Assembly (NCBI GenBank): GCA_963775335.1
Contig: CAVZIJ010000002.1
Span: forward strand, 186,001-250,000
DNA from: CAVQCX01 sp963775335
Lineage (GTDB): Bacteria > Pseudomonadota > Gammaproteobacteria > Chromatiales > Chromatiaceae
Direction: 5' to 3'
DNA length: 64,000 nt
Shown here: piece by piece, positions 8,291 through 17,823 of the stretch
Layout of the letters: each line of letters begins with the position of its first letter
How positions within the stretch are numbered: the first letter of the stretch is position 1
Translations under genes and position numbers: made by a program
Notes under the pieces: model-generated
Told to the model about the DNA's origin: nothing
Database searches by the model: none
What the model saw: only the letters and a program-made list of their open reading frames with translations

Positions 8291-9520
8291 ATGTGCTCCC
8301 GAAGAACCCCTTACCGCTTCGGTGCCACCCTAGTCCTCGCCTTGACCCTAGCCTGGGCGGCGATGGCCCCTCGGGCGGGCACCTCAGCCGCCATACCAGG
8401 CGGTTGGCAGGAGCAATACCTGGGCACGGACCCCGAGGTGCGCTTCTATCCCGACGGTAAGGCCAACTACTGGGCCTACCATCTGCAGCGCAGCCGGGGC
8501 GAGCGCAACGTCGGCCTCAGGATCGAGGGCCGGTTTCCCCAGGCTCGGTACATGAGCATTACAGTCTACGACGACAAGAGGTTCTCCCCGGTAAAACACC
8601 TGACCGACGTCGACATCAGGCCCGGCGCCGGCGGGATCAACCCATTTGCGCCGCCGCCGGGCCGCCACGGATCCGCAGGGACCTATCGGATACTGGTGGT
8701 GCCCCAGGGGAGCGCGCCCTGGGGCGCGCGCAACCTCATCGAGTACGACCCATCGCTGGAGGCCATCTCAGTCTTCCTGCGCTATTACGTGCCGCACGGG
8801 AATGCCACCGGCGGGGTCCCCCTGCCGACGATCACCGCGTTCGACCTGCGGACCGGCAAGACCGTCGAGCCCCCCGTGCCCCGGATCGTGCGCTTGCAAC
8901 GGGGTCGAATCCGGGAGGAGCTGCTGGGAAGATTTCTCGACCGCTACGTCGATCGCAAGCTCAATCCGCTGTTCTCTGCCGCCCTGCTCGACCGGTCGCT
9001 GTTCGCTTTCCGGGCGGACGGCCAAGGCCTGTACGCGAACGCCGACAACCAGTACCTCGTGGTACCGATCGTGAAGCGGCCCGATCAGGTCGCGTTGATC
9101 AGATTCAAGCCCCCGAAGGTGGCAAAGCCGGGCCACAGCGGCGGGGACGTCCGCTACTGGTCGGTCAGCCTCGGGGACGACCGGAGCCACAACGCTTACA
9201 CCCTGGCCGATGACCAGGCCAAGATCGACCCGGACGGCTATGTCACCCTGGTCGTGGCCGAGCCGACGCCCGCGCTCCAAGAGAAGGCCAAGGACGTCAA
9301 TTTCATCCGCTGGACACTCGGAAGGCGGGGGGTGCTCATCTTCCGCGATCTAATGACCCGGAGGGACTTTGCCGGGGACTTCGACAGGATTCCCGAATTC
9401 TCGGACGCCGGAGACTGGGCCCAGCTGATCGGGCGACGCTTCATCGGCGCCTACGCGCCTACCGGACGCCTGCTGTCGGTGAGCGACTTCCTCCGCCTCA
9501 CGAGCCTCTCGCTACGGTGA
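8291..9520 (+). CDS. Exported protein, tandem paralog B
   Basis: A 409-residue protein with a signal peptide (core TLVLALTLAWAAMA). It is collinear with the preceding gene over its whole length: GGWQEQYLGT, PDGKANYWAYHL, ARYMSITVYDD, YDPSLEAISVFLRYYVPHGNATGGVPLP, DNQYLVVPIVKRPDQVALIRF, and FIGAYAPTGRLLSVSDFLRL. The gap between the two genes is 66 bp, so they are probably one operon made by gene duplication. The biochemical role is unknown; strong conservation of aromatic and acidic positions between copies suggests both are functional. Confidence 0.85.
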   Translation: MCSRRTPYRFGATLVLALTLAWAAMAPRAGTSAAIPGGWQEQYLGTDPEVRFYPDGKANYWAYHLQRSRGERNVGLRIEGRFPQARYMSITVYDDKRFSPVKHLTDVDIRPGAGGINPFAPPPGRHGSAGTYRILVVPQGSAPWGARNLIEYDPSLEAISVFLRYYVPHGNATGGVPLPTITAFDLRTGKTVEPPVPRIVRLQRGRIREELLGRFLDRYVDRKLNPLFSAALLDRSLFAFRADGQGLYANADNQYLVVPIVKRPDQVALIRFKPPKVAKPGHSGGDVRYWSVSLGDDRSHNAYTLADDQAKIDPDGYVTLVVAEPTPALQEKAKDVNFIRWTLGRRGVLIFRDLMTRRDFAGDFDRIPEFSDAGDWAQLIGRRFIGAYAPTGRLLSVSDFLRLTSLSLR

Positions 9521-9584
9521 GTCCTGGCGGGCACACCCGGGCAAGAGCTGGAGAAAACCAGCCGAGCTGCCATACTGAAGCTCT

Positions 9585-9965
9585 ATGGCAACCCCGAAAT
9601 CGCTCTCTGCGCGTCTGCGCCCATACTCCCTGGTCCTGCTGGGCCTGGGGCTTCTCTGGCACGGGTCTGCTGTGGCGTTCTTCTGTTTCTCCTTCGGCGG
9701 CGGCAGCCGGCATCGTGATCTGGGTCCACCGCCGCCGCCGCTGATGCCGCCGCCCGTCCCGGCCTACGCGATGCCTCCGGCGCCCTTTTCGCCCTGGCAA
9801 CGGATCCCGACCTCCGAGCCGCCGGCAACCCAGCCCGAGCTGGTCGAATGGCCGAAGGCCTCGGACGGCACCCTGGCCCGCACGGTCTACCGGTTCCGCC
9901 CCCTCACGCAAAGGAGCGAGCCGCCGACCGTGCCCGCCACTCCCGCGCAATCCCAGCCGTTCTGA
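9585..9965 (+). CDS. Small exported proline-rich protein
   Basis: A 126-residue protein with a signal-peptide-like N-terminus (LVLLGLGLLWHGSAVAF), followed directly by FCFSFGGGS and a Pro-rich segment (a run of six prolines, then PPPVPAYAMPP). The C-terminal half is polar and Pro/Glu/Thr-rich. No domain is recognised. It follows the two exported paralogs by 64 bp on the same strand and may belong with them. Its composition and a start that lacks a clear ribosome site leave some doubt. Confidence 0.55.
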   Translation: MATPKSLSARLRPYSLVLLGLGLLWHGSAVAFFCFSFGGGSRHRDLGPPPPPLMPPPVPAYAMPPAPFSPWQRIPTSEPPATQPELVEWPKASDGTLARTVYRFRPLTQRSEPPTVPATPAQSQPF

Positions 9966-10071
9966 TCCCGCAGCGCCCCCGCCGGCCGGGTCAAAAGGGC
10001 TCATCGGAAGCCAGCCCGCGATGACAATCCTGGGCCCAGCAGTTGCGACTGCACTCACCCGGAGGTAACGC

Positions 10072-11475
10072 GTGGACGAGACAGTGGTAGACGTCGCCAT
10101 CATCGGGTCGGGCAGCGCGGGGCTCTACGCCCTGAGCCAGGTCCGCAAGGCGGGCAAGAGCTTCGTGCTGATCAATGGCGGCGAGGTGGGCACGACCTGC
10201 GCAAGGGTCGGATGCATGCCCTCCAAGGCGATGATTCAGATCGCTGAGGACGTGCATCGGCGCATGGTCTACAGCCGCTACGGCATCGAGGGCCACGAGG
10301 GTGTTCGGGTCGCCTTGCCCGAGGCCATGGAGTACGTGCGCGACCTGCGCGACACCTTCGTCGATCGCGTGCTGTCCAACAGCACCGACCAACTCGGCGA
10401 CGAGTTCATCGAGGGCTACGCCCGGTTCGTCGGCCCCGATCTTCTCGAGGTCGAGGGCCAGCGCATCCGGGCCGCCAAGATCATCATCGCCACCGGATCG
10501 AGCCCGATCGTCCCCCAGAGCTGGCAGGCGTTCGGCGATCGCATCATCACCACCGACACCCTGTTCGAGCAGGAGGAGCTGCCCGAGACGCTGGCAGTGA
10601 TCGGCCTCGGAGTGATCGGTCTGGAGATGGGCCAAGCCCTGCACCGCATGGGGGTGCAGGTCACGGGCATAGATGCATTCGAGGGGATCGGGGGGCTTCA
10701 GGACCCGGCCGTGTCCAAGACCGCGGTGGAGGTCTTGGGGGCCGAGCTCCAGATCTGGCTGGGCCACCCGGCGGAGATCGCGGAGCAGAACGGCAGGCTG
10801 CGGGTGACCGCGGGCCACGAGTCGGTCCTGGTGGACAGGGTGCTCTGCGCCATCGGACGCCGCCCCAACCTTCAGAGCCTCCATCTGGAGGCGGCGGGGA
10901 TCACCTGCGACGAGCGGGGCATTCCGTACTTCGACCGCAACACCATGCAGATCGGCGACCGCCCGATCTTCATCGCCGGCGACGTCAACGGGGAGCGGCA
11001 GGTGCTGCACGAAGCAGGCGACGAGGGCCGGATCGCCGGCTACAACGCCTCGCATGACGAGATCCGCGCCTTCAAGCGCAAGGTGCCCCTGACCATCAAC
11101 TTCTGCGACCCAAACATCTGCACCGTCGGGGCGCGCTGGTCCGAGCTCGATCCCGAGACCACCGCAGTGGGCCAGATCGGCTTCGGTCCGGTGGGACGCG
11201 CCCTGATCATGGCGAAGAACAAGGGCCTGCTGCGCATCTATGCCGATAAGCGGAGCGGGCGGCTGCTCGGTGCCGAGATGGTCGCCCCGAAGGGCGAGAA
11301 CCTGGCCCACCTGATCGGCTGGTCCGTGCAGCAGAGATTGAGCGTGGGAGATCTACTGCGCATGCCCTTCTACCACCCGGTGATCGAGGAGGCCCTGCAG
11401 GCCGCCCTCAACGATCTCTACCCGAGGGTCGAGGCCAAGAACCCCGGGGGGATCACCGAGTCGGAGCCCCTCTGA
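10072..11475 (+). CDS. Dihydrolipoyl dehydrogenase-like flavoprotein
   Basis: A 467-residue class I pyridine nucleotide-disulfide oxidoreductase. The FAD-binding GSGSAG lies at residues 12-17, and the redox-active disulfide is CARVGC (C43, C48). The NAD-binding fold has GLGVIGLEMG near residue 185, FIAGDVNG closes the FAD site, and the C-terminal dimer interface has FYHPVIEEAL with the His-Glu catalytic pair. These features fit oxidation of dihydrolipoamide or a related dithiol by NAD+. The start is GTG with GGAGG 6 bp upstream. No E2 or lipoate gene is adjacent, so its partner complex is unknown; a mercuric or glutathione reductase role is less likely. Confidence 0.88.
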   Translation: MDETVVDVAIIGSGSAGLYALSQVRKAGKSFVLINGGEVGTTCARVGCMPSKAMIQIAEDVHRRMVYSRYGIEGHEGVRVALPEAMEYVRDLRDTFVDRVLSNSTDQLGDEFIEGYARFVGPDLLEVEGQRIRAAKIIIATGSSPIVPQSWQAFGDRIITTDTLFEQEELPETLAVIGLGVIGLEMGQALHRMGVQVTGIDAFEGIGGLQDPAVSKTAVEVLGAELQIWLGHPAEIAEQNGRLRVTAGHESVLVDRVLCAIGRRPNLQSLHLEAAGITCDERGIPYFDRNTMQIGDRPIFIAGDVNGERQVLHEAGDEGRIAGYNASHDEIRAFKRKVPLTINFCDPNICTVGARWSELDPETTAVGQIGFGPVGRALIMAKNKGLLRIYADKRSGRLLGAEMVAPKGENLAHLIGWSVQQRLSVGDLLRMPFYHPVIEEALQAALNDLYPRVEAKNPGGITESEPL

Positions 11476-11913
11476 CCGCGGCGACCTCGACCCCGGCCGT
11501 GGGGATGCAAGCGTGTTGGGCCCACCCGCCAGGCCCGACCCGCCGAAATGCCGGCGGCATCGACCCACAACCCTCGATGGCCTGCCCCTCGTCCCGGGCA
11601 AGTCGCCCCAACGAGAGATTTCTTTGCTCCGGACCAGCGCTTGAAAGGCCTGCGCTGAGCTAGAATTCAGCGGTGTTCTGGTAGCAAGCCCGTTGCGGAT
11701 CGGTCCGGCGGTGTCGGGGGAGCCCCTAACCGCCGCGCTGGCCAGCTTGGCGGGCGATGATCGGAGCGCTGTCGGCAACCGGCCATGCTCACTCTAGCCC
11801 TCATGTCTCACCAAGCTCGTGCTACGGCGCCAGATCCGCCCGCGTCTGCGGTGTTGCGCTCGTCCCGGGAGCTCGGCGTACCGTCAAGTACACGTGCCCG
11901 CCCGGTCAGTCCC
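11476..11913. other. Intergenic region, about 440 bp
   Basis: No supported gene. The frame of the following transglycosylase is open back to 11785, but that upstream part is Arg/Ser/Pro-rich and not signal-peptide-like. The promoter of the next gene should lie here; I could not identify boxes with a normal spacer. Confidence 0.5.
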
Positions 11914-13833
11914 ATGCCTTGCATCCCCGCCCATGTTGGACGTCTGGTCACGAACACCAGGGAGAAATGCGGTCTAGCCCGTTCCCTGGTCCTGGTGCTA
12001 TCGATCCTGCTGCAGTGCAGCGCGACCCTCGCCGCGGCGGGCAGCACAGACAAGGCATTCCCGCGACCCGCAGCCCTGGCCCCGGCGGTCGCCTTCTGGA
12101 CTCGCGTCTACACCGAGATTGACACCAGCCGCGGCTTCATTCACGACGACCGCCGTCTGGGCGTGGTCTATCAGGTGCTCACCCTGGACCCCGACGATTC
12201 CCCGGCCAACCAGAATCGCGCCATCCAGAACGCCCTCTCCGGTTATCGCAAGGCGTTGCTGACGCTGGCGTCAGGAAAGCGAGCGCATCTGACGGCGACC
12301 GAGACGCGGGCCCTGCGCCCCTGGGGCAAGGGCGCGACCTCGGAGCAGCTCAAGGCCGCCGCCGATCGGGTACGCTTCCAGCGCGGGCAGGCGGACCGGT
12401 TCAACGCTGGGCTCGCGCGGGCCACCAAATGGCAGCGGCGCATCGAGGCCATCTTTCGCAAGGAGGGCCTACCCACCGAGCTCGCCGCCCTGCCCCACGT
12501 GGAGTCCTCCTACAACCCCAAGGCGCACTCCAGTGCCGGGGCTGCGGGCCTTTGGCAGCTGATGCCCTCGACCGCCGAGCGCTACGTGCGAGTCGACCGA
12601 AAGGTCGACGAGCGGCTCGATCCCTACAAGTCCTCGAAGGCCGCCGCACAGCTGCTGGAGCACAACTACGCTGTGCTACAGAGCTGGCCGCTCGCACTCA
12701 CCGCCTACAACCACGGCCTCTCCGGTATGCGTCGCGCCGCGCTCGACACGGGCACCAGCGACATCGCAAAGATCGTTGCAAGGTATGACGGCGACAGCTT
12801 CGGTTTTGCATCCCGGAACTTCTATGCGGCCTTCCTCGCGGCGCTCGACGTTTCACGCAGGCCCGAGGCCTATTTCGGCAAGGGGCGGGAGAAATTCGGC
12901 CAGCGGCCTCTCGCCGTCACGACTAGCGCCTTTCTGCCTCTCGATGCGGTAACCCGCGCCTTCGGCGTGGAGCCACAACGGCTGCGCGACCTCAACCCCG
13001 GGCTTGCGCGTACGGTCTGGAGCGGAAAGCTGCTGATACCGGCGGGATACACGCTCAGACTCCCGCCGTGCCAGACCACGCCGGAGGCAAAACGAAAGAT
13101 GGCGCAGCTCGCCCGGACCGCGGGCTACCGGAGCCAGCGACCCGATGTCTATCACGAGGTCAGCGGCGGAGAGTCGTTGTCAGAGATCGCCGAAAAGTAC
13201 GGGGCCAACACCAGCGAGCTGGTGGCCCTCAACAAGCTGACCAGCCGCCACGACATCCGCGCCGGGCAGATCCTGCTCGTGGCGAGCGGTCCCGAGCCTG
13301 ACTTGGTGCGATCCCAGGGCCGGGAGTCCGATGCCGAAGACGCCGACGACGGCGGCTCCGAGCCGGGCATGCTGACCGTGGAGACCCAACCGGAGCTGGC
13401 GGCCGACCCGGCCGATTACCGTGTGCACGCCGACGGCACCATCATCATCCAAGCCGCCGAAACGCTCGGACACTATGCCGAATGGCTCGGGGTGACGAGC
13501 AAGCGTCTGCGCGAGATCAACCGGCTCGGCGAGGGCCAGTCCCTGGTGATCGGCCATCGGTTCAAGCTGGACCTGGCCAAGACCTCCCGAGCGAGCTTCG
13601 AGCACCAGCGGGTCGCGCATCATATGGCCTTGCAGGCCAGCTACTTCCAGAACGTACGAATCGAGGGAACGCGCGAGCACCGGGTGCAAAGCGGCGACAC
13701 GCTCTGGGGCCTGGCCGAGCAGCGCTTTGGCGTCCCGCTCTGGCTGTTACGGCAATACAACCCGGACATAGCCTTGGACGGCGTGCTCCCCCTGGGCGGG
13801 GTCATCTCCGTGCCCGTGGTGGCGAAAGGTTGA
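11914..13833 (+). CDS. mltD: MltD-like lytic murein transglycosylase with LysM repeats
   Basis: About 639 residues, exported through an N-terminal hydrophobic segment (SLVLVLSILLQCSATLAAA). The SLT-type catalytic domain follows: catalytic Glu in LPHVESSYNP (about residue 197), SSAGAAGLWQLMPSTA, and LALTAYNHG. The C-terminal half has a clear LysM near SGGESLSEIAEKYG, a weaker LysM-like block, and a third LysM at VQSGDTLWGLAEQRFG, for peptidoglycan binding. The family cleaves the MurNAc-GlcNAc glycosidic bond to leave 1,6-anhydro ends. The start is uncertain: ATG 11914 gives a long basic n-region, and ATG 11785 is possible in frame. A gene of this class is often outer-membrane anchored, but I see no certain lipobox. 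Confidence 0.9.
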   Translation: MPCIPAHVGRLVTNTREKCGLARSLVLVLSILLQCSATLAAAGSTDKAFPRPAALAPAVAFWTRVYTEIDTSRGFIHDDRRLGVVYQVLTLDPDDSPANQNRAIQNALSGYRKALLTLASGKRAHLTATETRALRPWGKGATSEQLKAAADRVRFQRGQADRFNAGLARATKWQRRIEAIFRKEGLPTELAALPHVESSYNPKAHSSAGAAGLWQLMPSTAERYVRVDRKVDERLDPYKSSKAAAQLLEHNYAVLQSWPLALTAYNHGLSGMRRAALDTGTSDIAKIVARYDGDSFGFASRNFYAAFLAALDVSRRPEAYFGKGREKFGQRPLAVTTSAFLPLDAVTRAFGVEPQRLRDLNPGLARTVWSGKLLIPAGYTLRLPPCQTTPEAKRKMAQLARTAGYRSQRPDVYHEVSGGESLSEIAEKYGANTSELVALNKLTSRHDIRAGQILLVASGPEPDLVRSQGRESDAEDADDGGSEPGMLTVETQPELAADPADYRVHADGTIIIQAAETLGHYAEWLGVTSKRLREINRLGEGQSLVIGHRFKLDLAKTSRASFEHQRVAHHMALQASYFQNVRIEGTREHRVQSGDTLWGLAEQRFGVPLWLLRQYNPDIALDGVLPLGGVISVPVVAKG

Positions 13834-13968
13834 GCGAGGCGCTCGAACGAGGGCGCGATGCGCAGAGCCAACCCCACACGGCTGGCCACCCCCAAGGACG
13901 GATGCCGGCCCGGCGTCACCGCCAGACCGGTGGCTTCGACCTGGATCGCGTCCGGAGCGCCGCCGCGA

Positions 13969-15531
13969 CTATCCCCCCTTGGGCGGCGAGCCACCGCCGG
14001 GCACTCCGGCGCAGAGCCCTGCCGCATCCATGGCCGCCTGCGACACTTTCCACGCCACCGCGTGCCCCGTGGCCGAGAACCGGGACATGCGTTGGAGAAA
14101 CGGGTATTCACGCGCCGTTTTCGCTCCGCCGACGACCCAGGTGACCGGCTCTGCGCACAGGGCCCCAGCCAGCGTCGAGCGATCGAGTAGCAGCCGACCG
14201 GCCTTGGCCTGGTCAAAGGTGCCTGCCTCATATAGTGCCTTGCGCCAGTTGTCCCGACGCAGGGCATCGGCGGGGCTCCAATTGTCGAAGATCCGCACCG
14301 GGTCGCGCAGCCGGAGATAGAACGGCAGGTCGAAGAACTGATCACTCACGAAGACTACCGGTTCTTGCGCTCGACGTTCCGCGGCAATCCGCGCGGCGAG
14401 TTGCTTATCCGACTTCGTGTTCGAGACAACGGCGGCGATGACCGCGGACAGACAGATCGCGACAGCCGCTCCGGCGGCCCATTTCAGGGCGCGGGGAGCG
14501 GTGTCCAGATCCTCCCGCCCTGCGCGCAGGGCATCCGCCACCAGAAAAGCCAAGGGGGGCAGCGCGGGCAGGATGTAGCCGACCAGCTTGGAGGAGGGGA
14601 TCGAAAAGAACCCGATGATCACGGCGACCCAGATCCACATTAGGGAGCGAGTCGAAGACTGCGCATCCGCAGTGCGGCGATGACGCTTCCAGGCGCCAGC
14701 CAGCCACCAGGACCACGGGAGGGTCAGACCGAAAACAACCGGGAGATAGAACCAGAACGGCTCGGCGTTGTTGAAGCCACCCTCGGTAAACCGCTCGAAA
14801 TGGTTGTAGACAAAGAAATAATGTGCGAATTCGGGAAACCGTTCCTGCATGGCGACGAACCAGGGCGCCGCGACAAGGAAGAACAGCGCCAGGCCGGGCA
14901 ACCACACCAGCCGGCGCAACAGCCCCAGGCGGCGGGTCCAGGCCAGCCAGATGAGAATCGTCATGCCGGGCAGGGCGATGCCGATCAGCCCTTTTGCCAG
15001 CATGCCGAGCGCGGCGGCCAGATAGGCACCCGCCAACCGGCCGTGGTACGGCTCACTTCTTCCCAGATTGAGAGCAGCCTCGGCGCCCCAGAGCGTCGCT
15101 GCGCAGACAAAGCCCGCGACCAGCATGTCCAAGTTGGCGAACTGCGCGCCGCCGAAAAACAGGGGCTGGGTCGCCAGGATCAGCAGCGCCCAACGCGCCG
15201 TGCCCCGTCCGCTTTGCCGAAGCAAAAATCCATACAGGCAGAACGCCGCGATTGCGCCGCCCAGCAGGGGAGCAAGCCGCGCTGCCCATTCGCGGGCGCC
15301 GAACAGGCTCAGGCTGCTCGCGGTGATCCAATAGAACAGCGGCGGCTTGTGAAAGAAGGGCAATCCATTCAGCGTGGGATACAGCCAGTTGCCGGACGTG
15401 AGCATCTCCCAGGCTACGCCGACGTAGCGGCCTTCGTCCGGCAGATCCAAGGGCCGTACACCGATGGTCAGGGCGAGCCAGGCCAGCGCGAGCGCGGCAA
15501 TGCCCAGGTCTCGTCTATCCCAGCTCGCCAC
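13969..15531 (-). CDS. ArnT-like membrane glycosyltransferase (GT83 type)
   Basis: About 520 residues with some 11-12 membrane helices. The first periplasmic loop carries the acidic motif LDLPDEGRY (D and E at about residues 32-33), the signature of dolichyl-mannosyltransferase/ArnT-type GT-C enzymes. Next come FHKPPLFYW and ANLDMLVAG, also typical of the family. Such enzymes transfer a sugar from a polyprenyl phosphate donor to lipid A or another acceptor on the periplasmic side. I chose a GTG at 15531, placed 11 bp after an AGGAG; another GTG at 15543 overlaps that site. The transferred sugar is not predictable. It is convergent with the transglycosylase. Confidence 0.88.
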   Translation of the reverse strand: MASWDRRDLGIAALALAWLALTIGVRPLDLPDEGRYVGVAWEMLTSGNWLYPTLNGLPFFHKPPLFYWITASSLSLFGAREWAARLAPLLGGAIAAFCLYGFLLRQSGRGTARWALLILATQPLFFGGAQFANLDMLVAGFVCAATLWGAEAALNLGRSEPYHGRLAGAYLAAALGMLAKGLIGIALPGMTILIWLAWTRRLGLLRRLVWLPGLALFFLVAAPWFVAMQERFPEFAHYFFVYNHFERFTEGGFNNAEPFWFYLPVVFGLTLPWSWWLAGAWKRHRRTADAQSSTRSLMWIWVAVIIGFFSIPSSKLVGYILPALPPLAFLVADALRAGREDLDTAPRALKWAAGAAVAICLSAVIAAVVSNTKSDKQLAARIAAERRAQEPVVFVSDQFFDLPFYLRLRDPVRIFDNWSPADALRRDNWRKALYEAGTFDQAKAGRLLLDRSTLAGALCAEPVTWVVGGAKTAREYPFLQRMSRFSATGHAVAWKVSQAAMDAAGLCAGVPGGGSPPKGG

Positions 15532-16594
15532 GGTTCGCTTCACTCCTGTAGGGGCCACCCCGACTGGTTTGCGAGGCGTGCAATGGATGCGTGTCAATCC
15601 CACGGCAGACTCGCCTGGCCTGTCCGCTTGGCCGAGCTCGCCGCCCGACATACCCGCCAGGGCCCCCGGCATTGCGGTCCTCAGGTACGCAACGTCCCGG
15701 TGACGCCATGGAAGGCCGGAGGAGCAGTTTGACCGGCCCGGGTTAGGCAAAACTTAGAATTACGCGTCGGTGCCGTAGCCCCACGCCTCGCGGGGCGCCG
15801 ATCATGGGCTTCGGACCGTTCCAGCGGGCGACTGGAGTCGGGCTTCCAGCGCCTTCTCCTTGGGACAAACAGCGCCGCGGCCTGAAGTGCCTCACGCCTT
15901 TGCCGCGACGTCCCCAACTTGGACGTTCGAACAGCCACGGACCCTGCTAAGCGCGGCTCGCGCCATCAGCTTGTAGGTATGTTCGAGCAACGGAGGACAG
16001 ACCTATGGCCACGCCGGGGCCCCTGCCGGACCTCGCAAGCTTGCCCGCCGCCTCTTCTTCCCGGTGCTGCTCGTCCTGCGTGCCCATCTCGCCGCGACCA
16101 CGGTATTCATTGCGCAGAGCGCGACCGTACTACGCATGTCCCCCCATTCTTGCTCTCTGTAAGCGACTGACAACAATAACTACCGGACAACGCGTGCCGA
16201 GCCTCACCATGTACGGAGCCAAGAACGCAACATTGCACTCTTCGACTCCGCCACGAACAAAGGCCGCAGAGATACTTCTTTCAAGATCCCTCGAACGGCA
16301 ACGTCAGTCGCCGTACCCGCCTCAACGTAACCCTCTCTGGACGGGCCGTCAGCACTTGCCGTTTCGATACAGCCCCCGCACCTCCGTCTCTCTCCAGACC
16401 TCCGAATAACACCCGATTGCCCCAACCGGTCCGCCCGAGAGAGCATGTCCCCCGGGCTCCGTACAGTTTAGACCCTTCTTCCCAACCCGCCCTTTCTCCC
16501 CTCGACATCGTGTCATTCCCTGAGGCAAACCTCTAAGAGGCATGGAACCGTGCTGTTTATTCCATGACAACTCACACAGAACTCCCTGAATTCC
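15532..16594. other. Long region without supported genes, 1063 bp
   Basis: Open frames here are short, Arg/Pro/Ser-rich and lack ribosome sites, so I call no gene. From about 16.1 kb the base composition shifts away from the GC-rich core, which continues into the cytochrome genes and marks the edge of the accessory segment. Confidence 0.5.
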
Positions 16595-17224
16595 CTACAG
16601 CGTCGACAGGTACGCCGCCACGCTCACCATATTCGCCCGGGTCAGATCATGCGCGACCGTCTTCATAATCGAGCCTTCGGGACGCTCGTTCGTACGCTGA
16701 AAAACGCTCAACTGCTTCACCAGATAATCCGCATGTTGTCCGGCCAGCCGTGGGAACTGACCGGCTCCCTCTGCACTCGGCCCGTGGCACGTCTTGCAAG
16801 CGGGGATGTTCTTTTCCGGCACGCCCGTTTCGAAAATCCTCTTGCCTGCACTCAGATCCACCCCAGGAGCGCCGTCCGGAACGTTCTTCTGCTTGGAAAA
16901 ATACGCCGCAAGGCCTTGAATCTGCTTGTCGCTCAGCTTGCGCGCCAGACCCCACATGTACTCGAATCCTGCAGGGTCTGACCGGCGGTGCGCCCTGAAT
17001 CCATCCATCTGAATCTTGAAATATTCCTCCTGCTGCCCCGCCAGCTTCGGAAAATTAGGCGACCGGGAGTTTCCATCAATACCGTGACAAATCCCGCACA
17101 CCTGCTGAGCTGTCACTGCCGGTGGAATGTCTGGGTTACCAAGATCGCGCGATCGGCTCAAATTTGTGCAGCCGGTCCCGATCACCGCCAGCAAGCATGC
17201 TAGAAACTTAAAAACGTTCTTCAT
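16595..17224 (-). CDS. Cytochrome c4-like diheme c-type cytochrome
   Basis: A 209-residue exported protein with two heme c sites, CGICH (about 43-47) and CKTCH (about 142-146), arranged as two similar c-type domains (LAGQQEEYFKIQ and LAGQHADYLVKQ after each). Downstream methionines suitable as sixth ligands are present (IQMDGF and SIMKTVAH). The N-terminus is a signal peptide ending IGTGC, which could be a non-canonical lipobox, so a lipoprotein is possible. Cytochromes c4 carry electrons in the periplasm, often to terminal oxidases. The ATG is preceded by GGGAGAGAGA. It lies about 600 bp downstream of the porin-cytochrome gene on the same strand. Confidence 0.9.
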   Translation of the reverse strand: MKNVFKFLACLLAVIGTGCTNLSRSRDLGNPDIPPAVTAQQVCGICHGIDGNSRSPNFPKLAGQQEEYFKIQMDGFRAHRRSDPAGFEYMWGLARKLSDKQIQGLAAYFSKQKNVPDGAPGVDLSAGKRIFETGVPEKNIPACKTCHGPSAEGAGQFPRLAGQHADYLVKQLSVFQRTNERPEGSIMKTVAHDLTRANMVSVAAYLSTL

Positions 17225-17823
17225 TCTCTCTCTCCCGCAACACCGTGCGGCCCGTCGACTCGCTCGTCACGCACGACCGGGCGTTCCGCCTTTAGCCACC
17301 GTACCAATGTAGACATGCAACGCGCCCGCGTGCCCGTCCGGGTTCAGCGGCCGGCGCTAACACCGCGCGCCCGGCTTTGCAGCATTGACAAGCGTGTCTC
17401 AGAAATCGCCCAGCTAAGAACGGCCCCGAGCATAACCACGAGCCCCAATAAAGCCCACTGGAAACACTCCCGAGCCTATCCTCGCGATAACCTCCCCGGC
17501 TCCGCCAAGCTGTTTCGCCCCACCCTGCCCCCTAAGGCGTCCCGCGTTCTCCTCTGCCTGCCGGGCAGCCCGCCGCCATTCCAACGCCGGCGGCCCTAAC
17601 GCCCGACCTCCAAATACTAAAGAGCCCTGCACAAGTAATGCCACACGCCACGGGACAAGCCAATCGAGACACGCTGTGAATACGTCCCTGCAGGCTCGAC
17701 CGCCGCCGTACAGGCGGCCGACGATCCCGACAGACTCATCCCAGGCCGTCCGCCAGGGACCTGGCTTTACTAATAACCTCCTTAGTAGCCCTCACTATTG
17801 CGTTTTCCAGCGCCACATTGCGC
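17225..17823. other. Intergenic region, 599 bp
   Basis: No supported gene. It separates the c4 cytochrome from the porin-cytochrome gene. Short open frames on both strands lack ribosome sites and recognisable sequence. Confidence 0.5.

Noticed and set aside
6955..8460. Plus-strand frame of 501 codons overlapping the first exported paralog
   Set aside because: Wrong frame; it lacks a signal peptide and its composition is Arg/Pro/His-rich.
9991..11310. Long minus-strand open frame of 439 codons
   Set aside because: It is antisense to the dihydrolipoyl-dehydrogenase-like gene, and that strand has clear flavoprotein motifs; the shadow is His/Asp-rich without any fold.
11641..11665. TTGAAA and TAGAAT as a promoter for the transglycosylase
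   Set aside because: The spacer is only 14 bp, too short for a normal sigma-70 promoter.
14680..15732. Plus-strand frame of 350 codons
   Set aside because: Antisense to the ArnT-like gene, and rich in Gln/Arg/Gly without structure.
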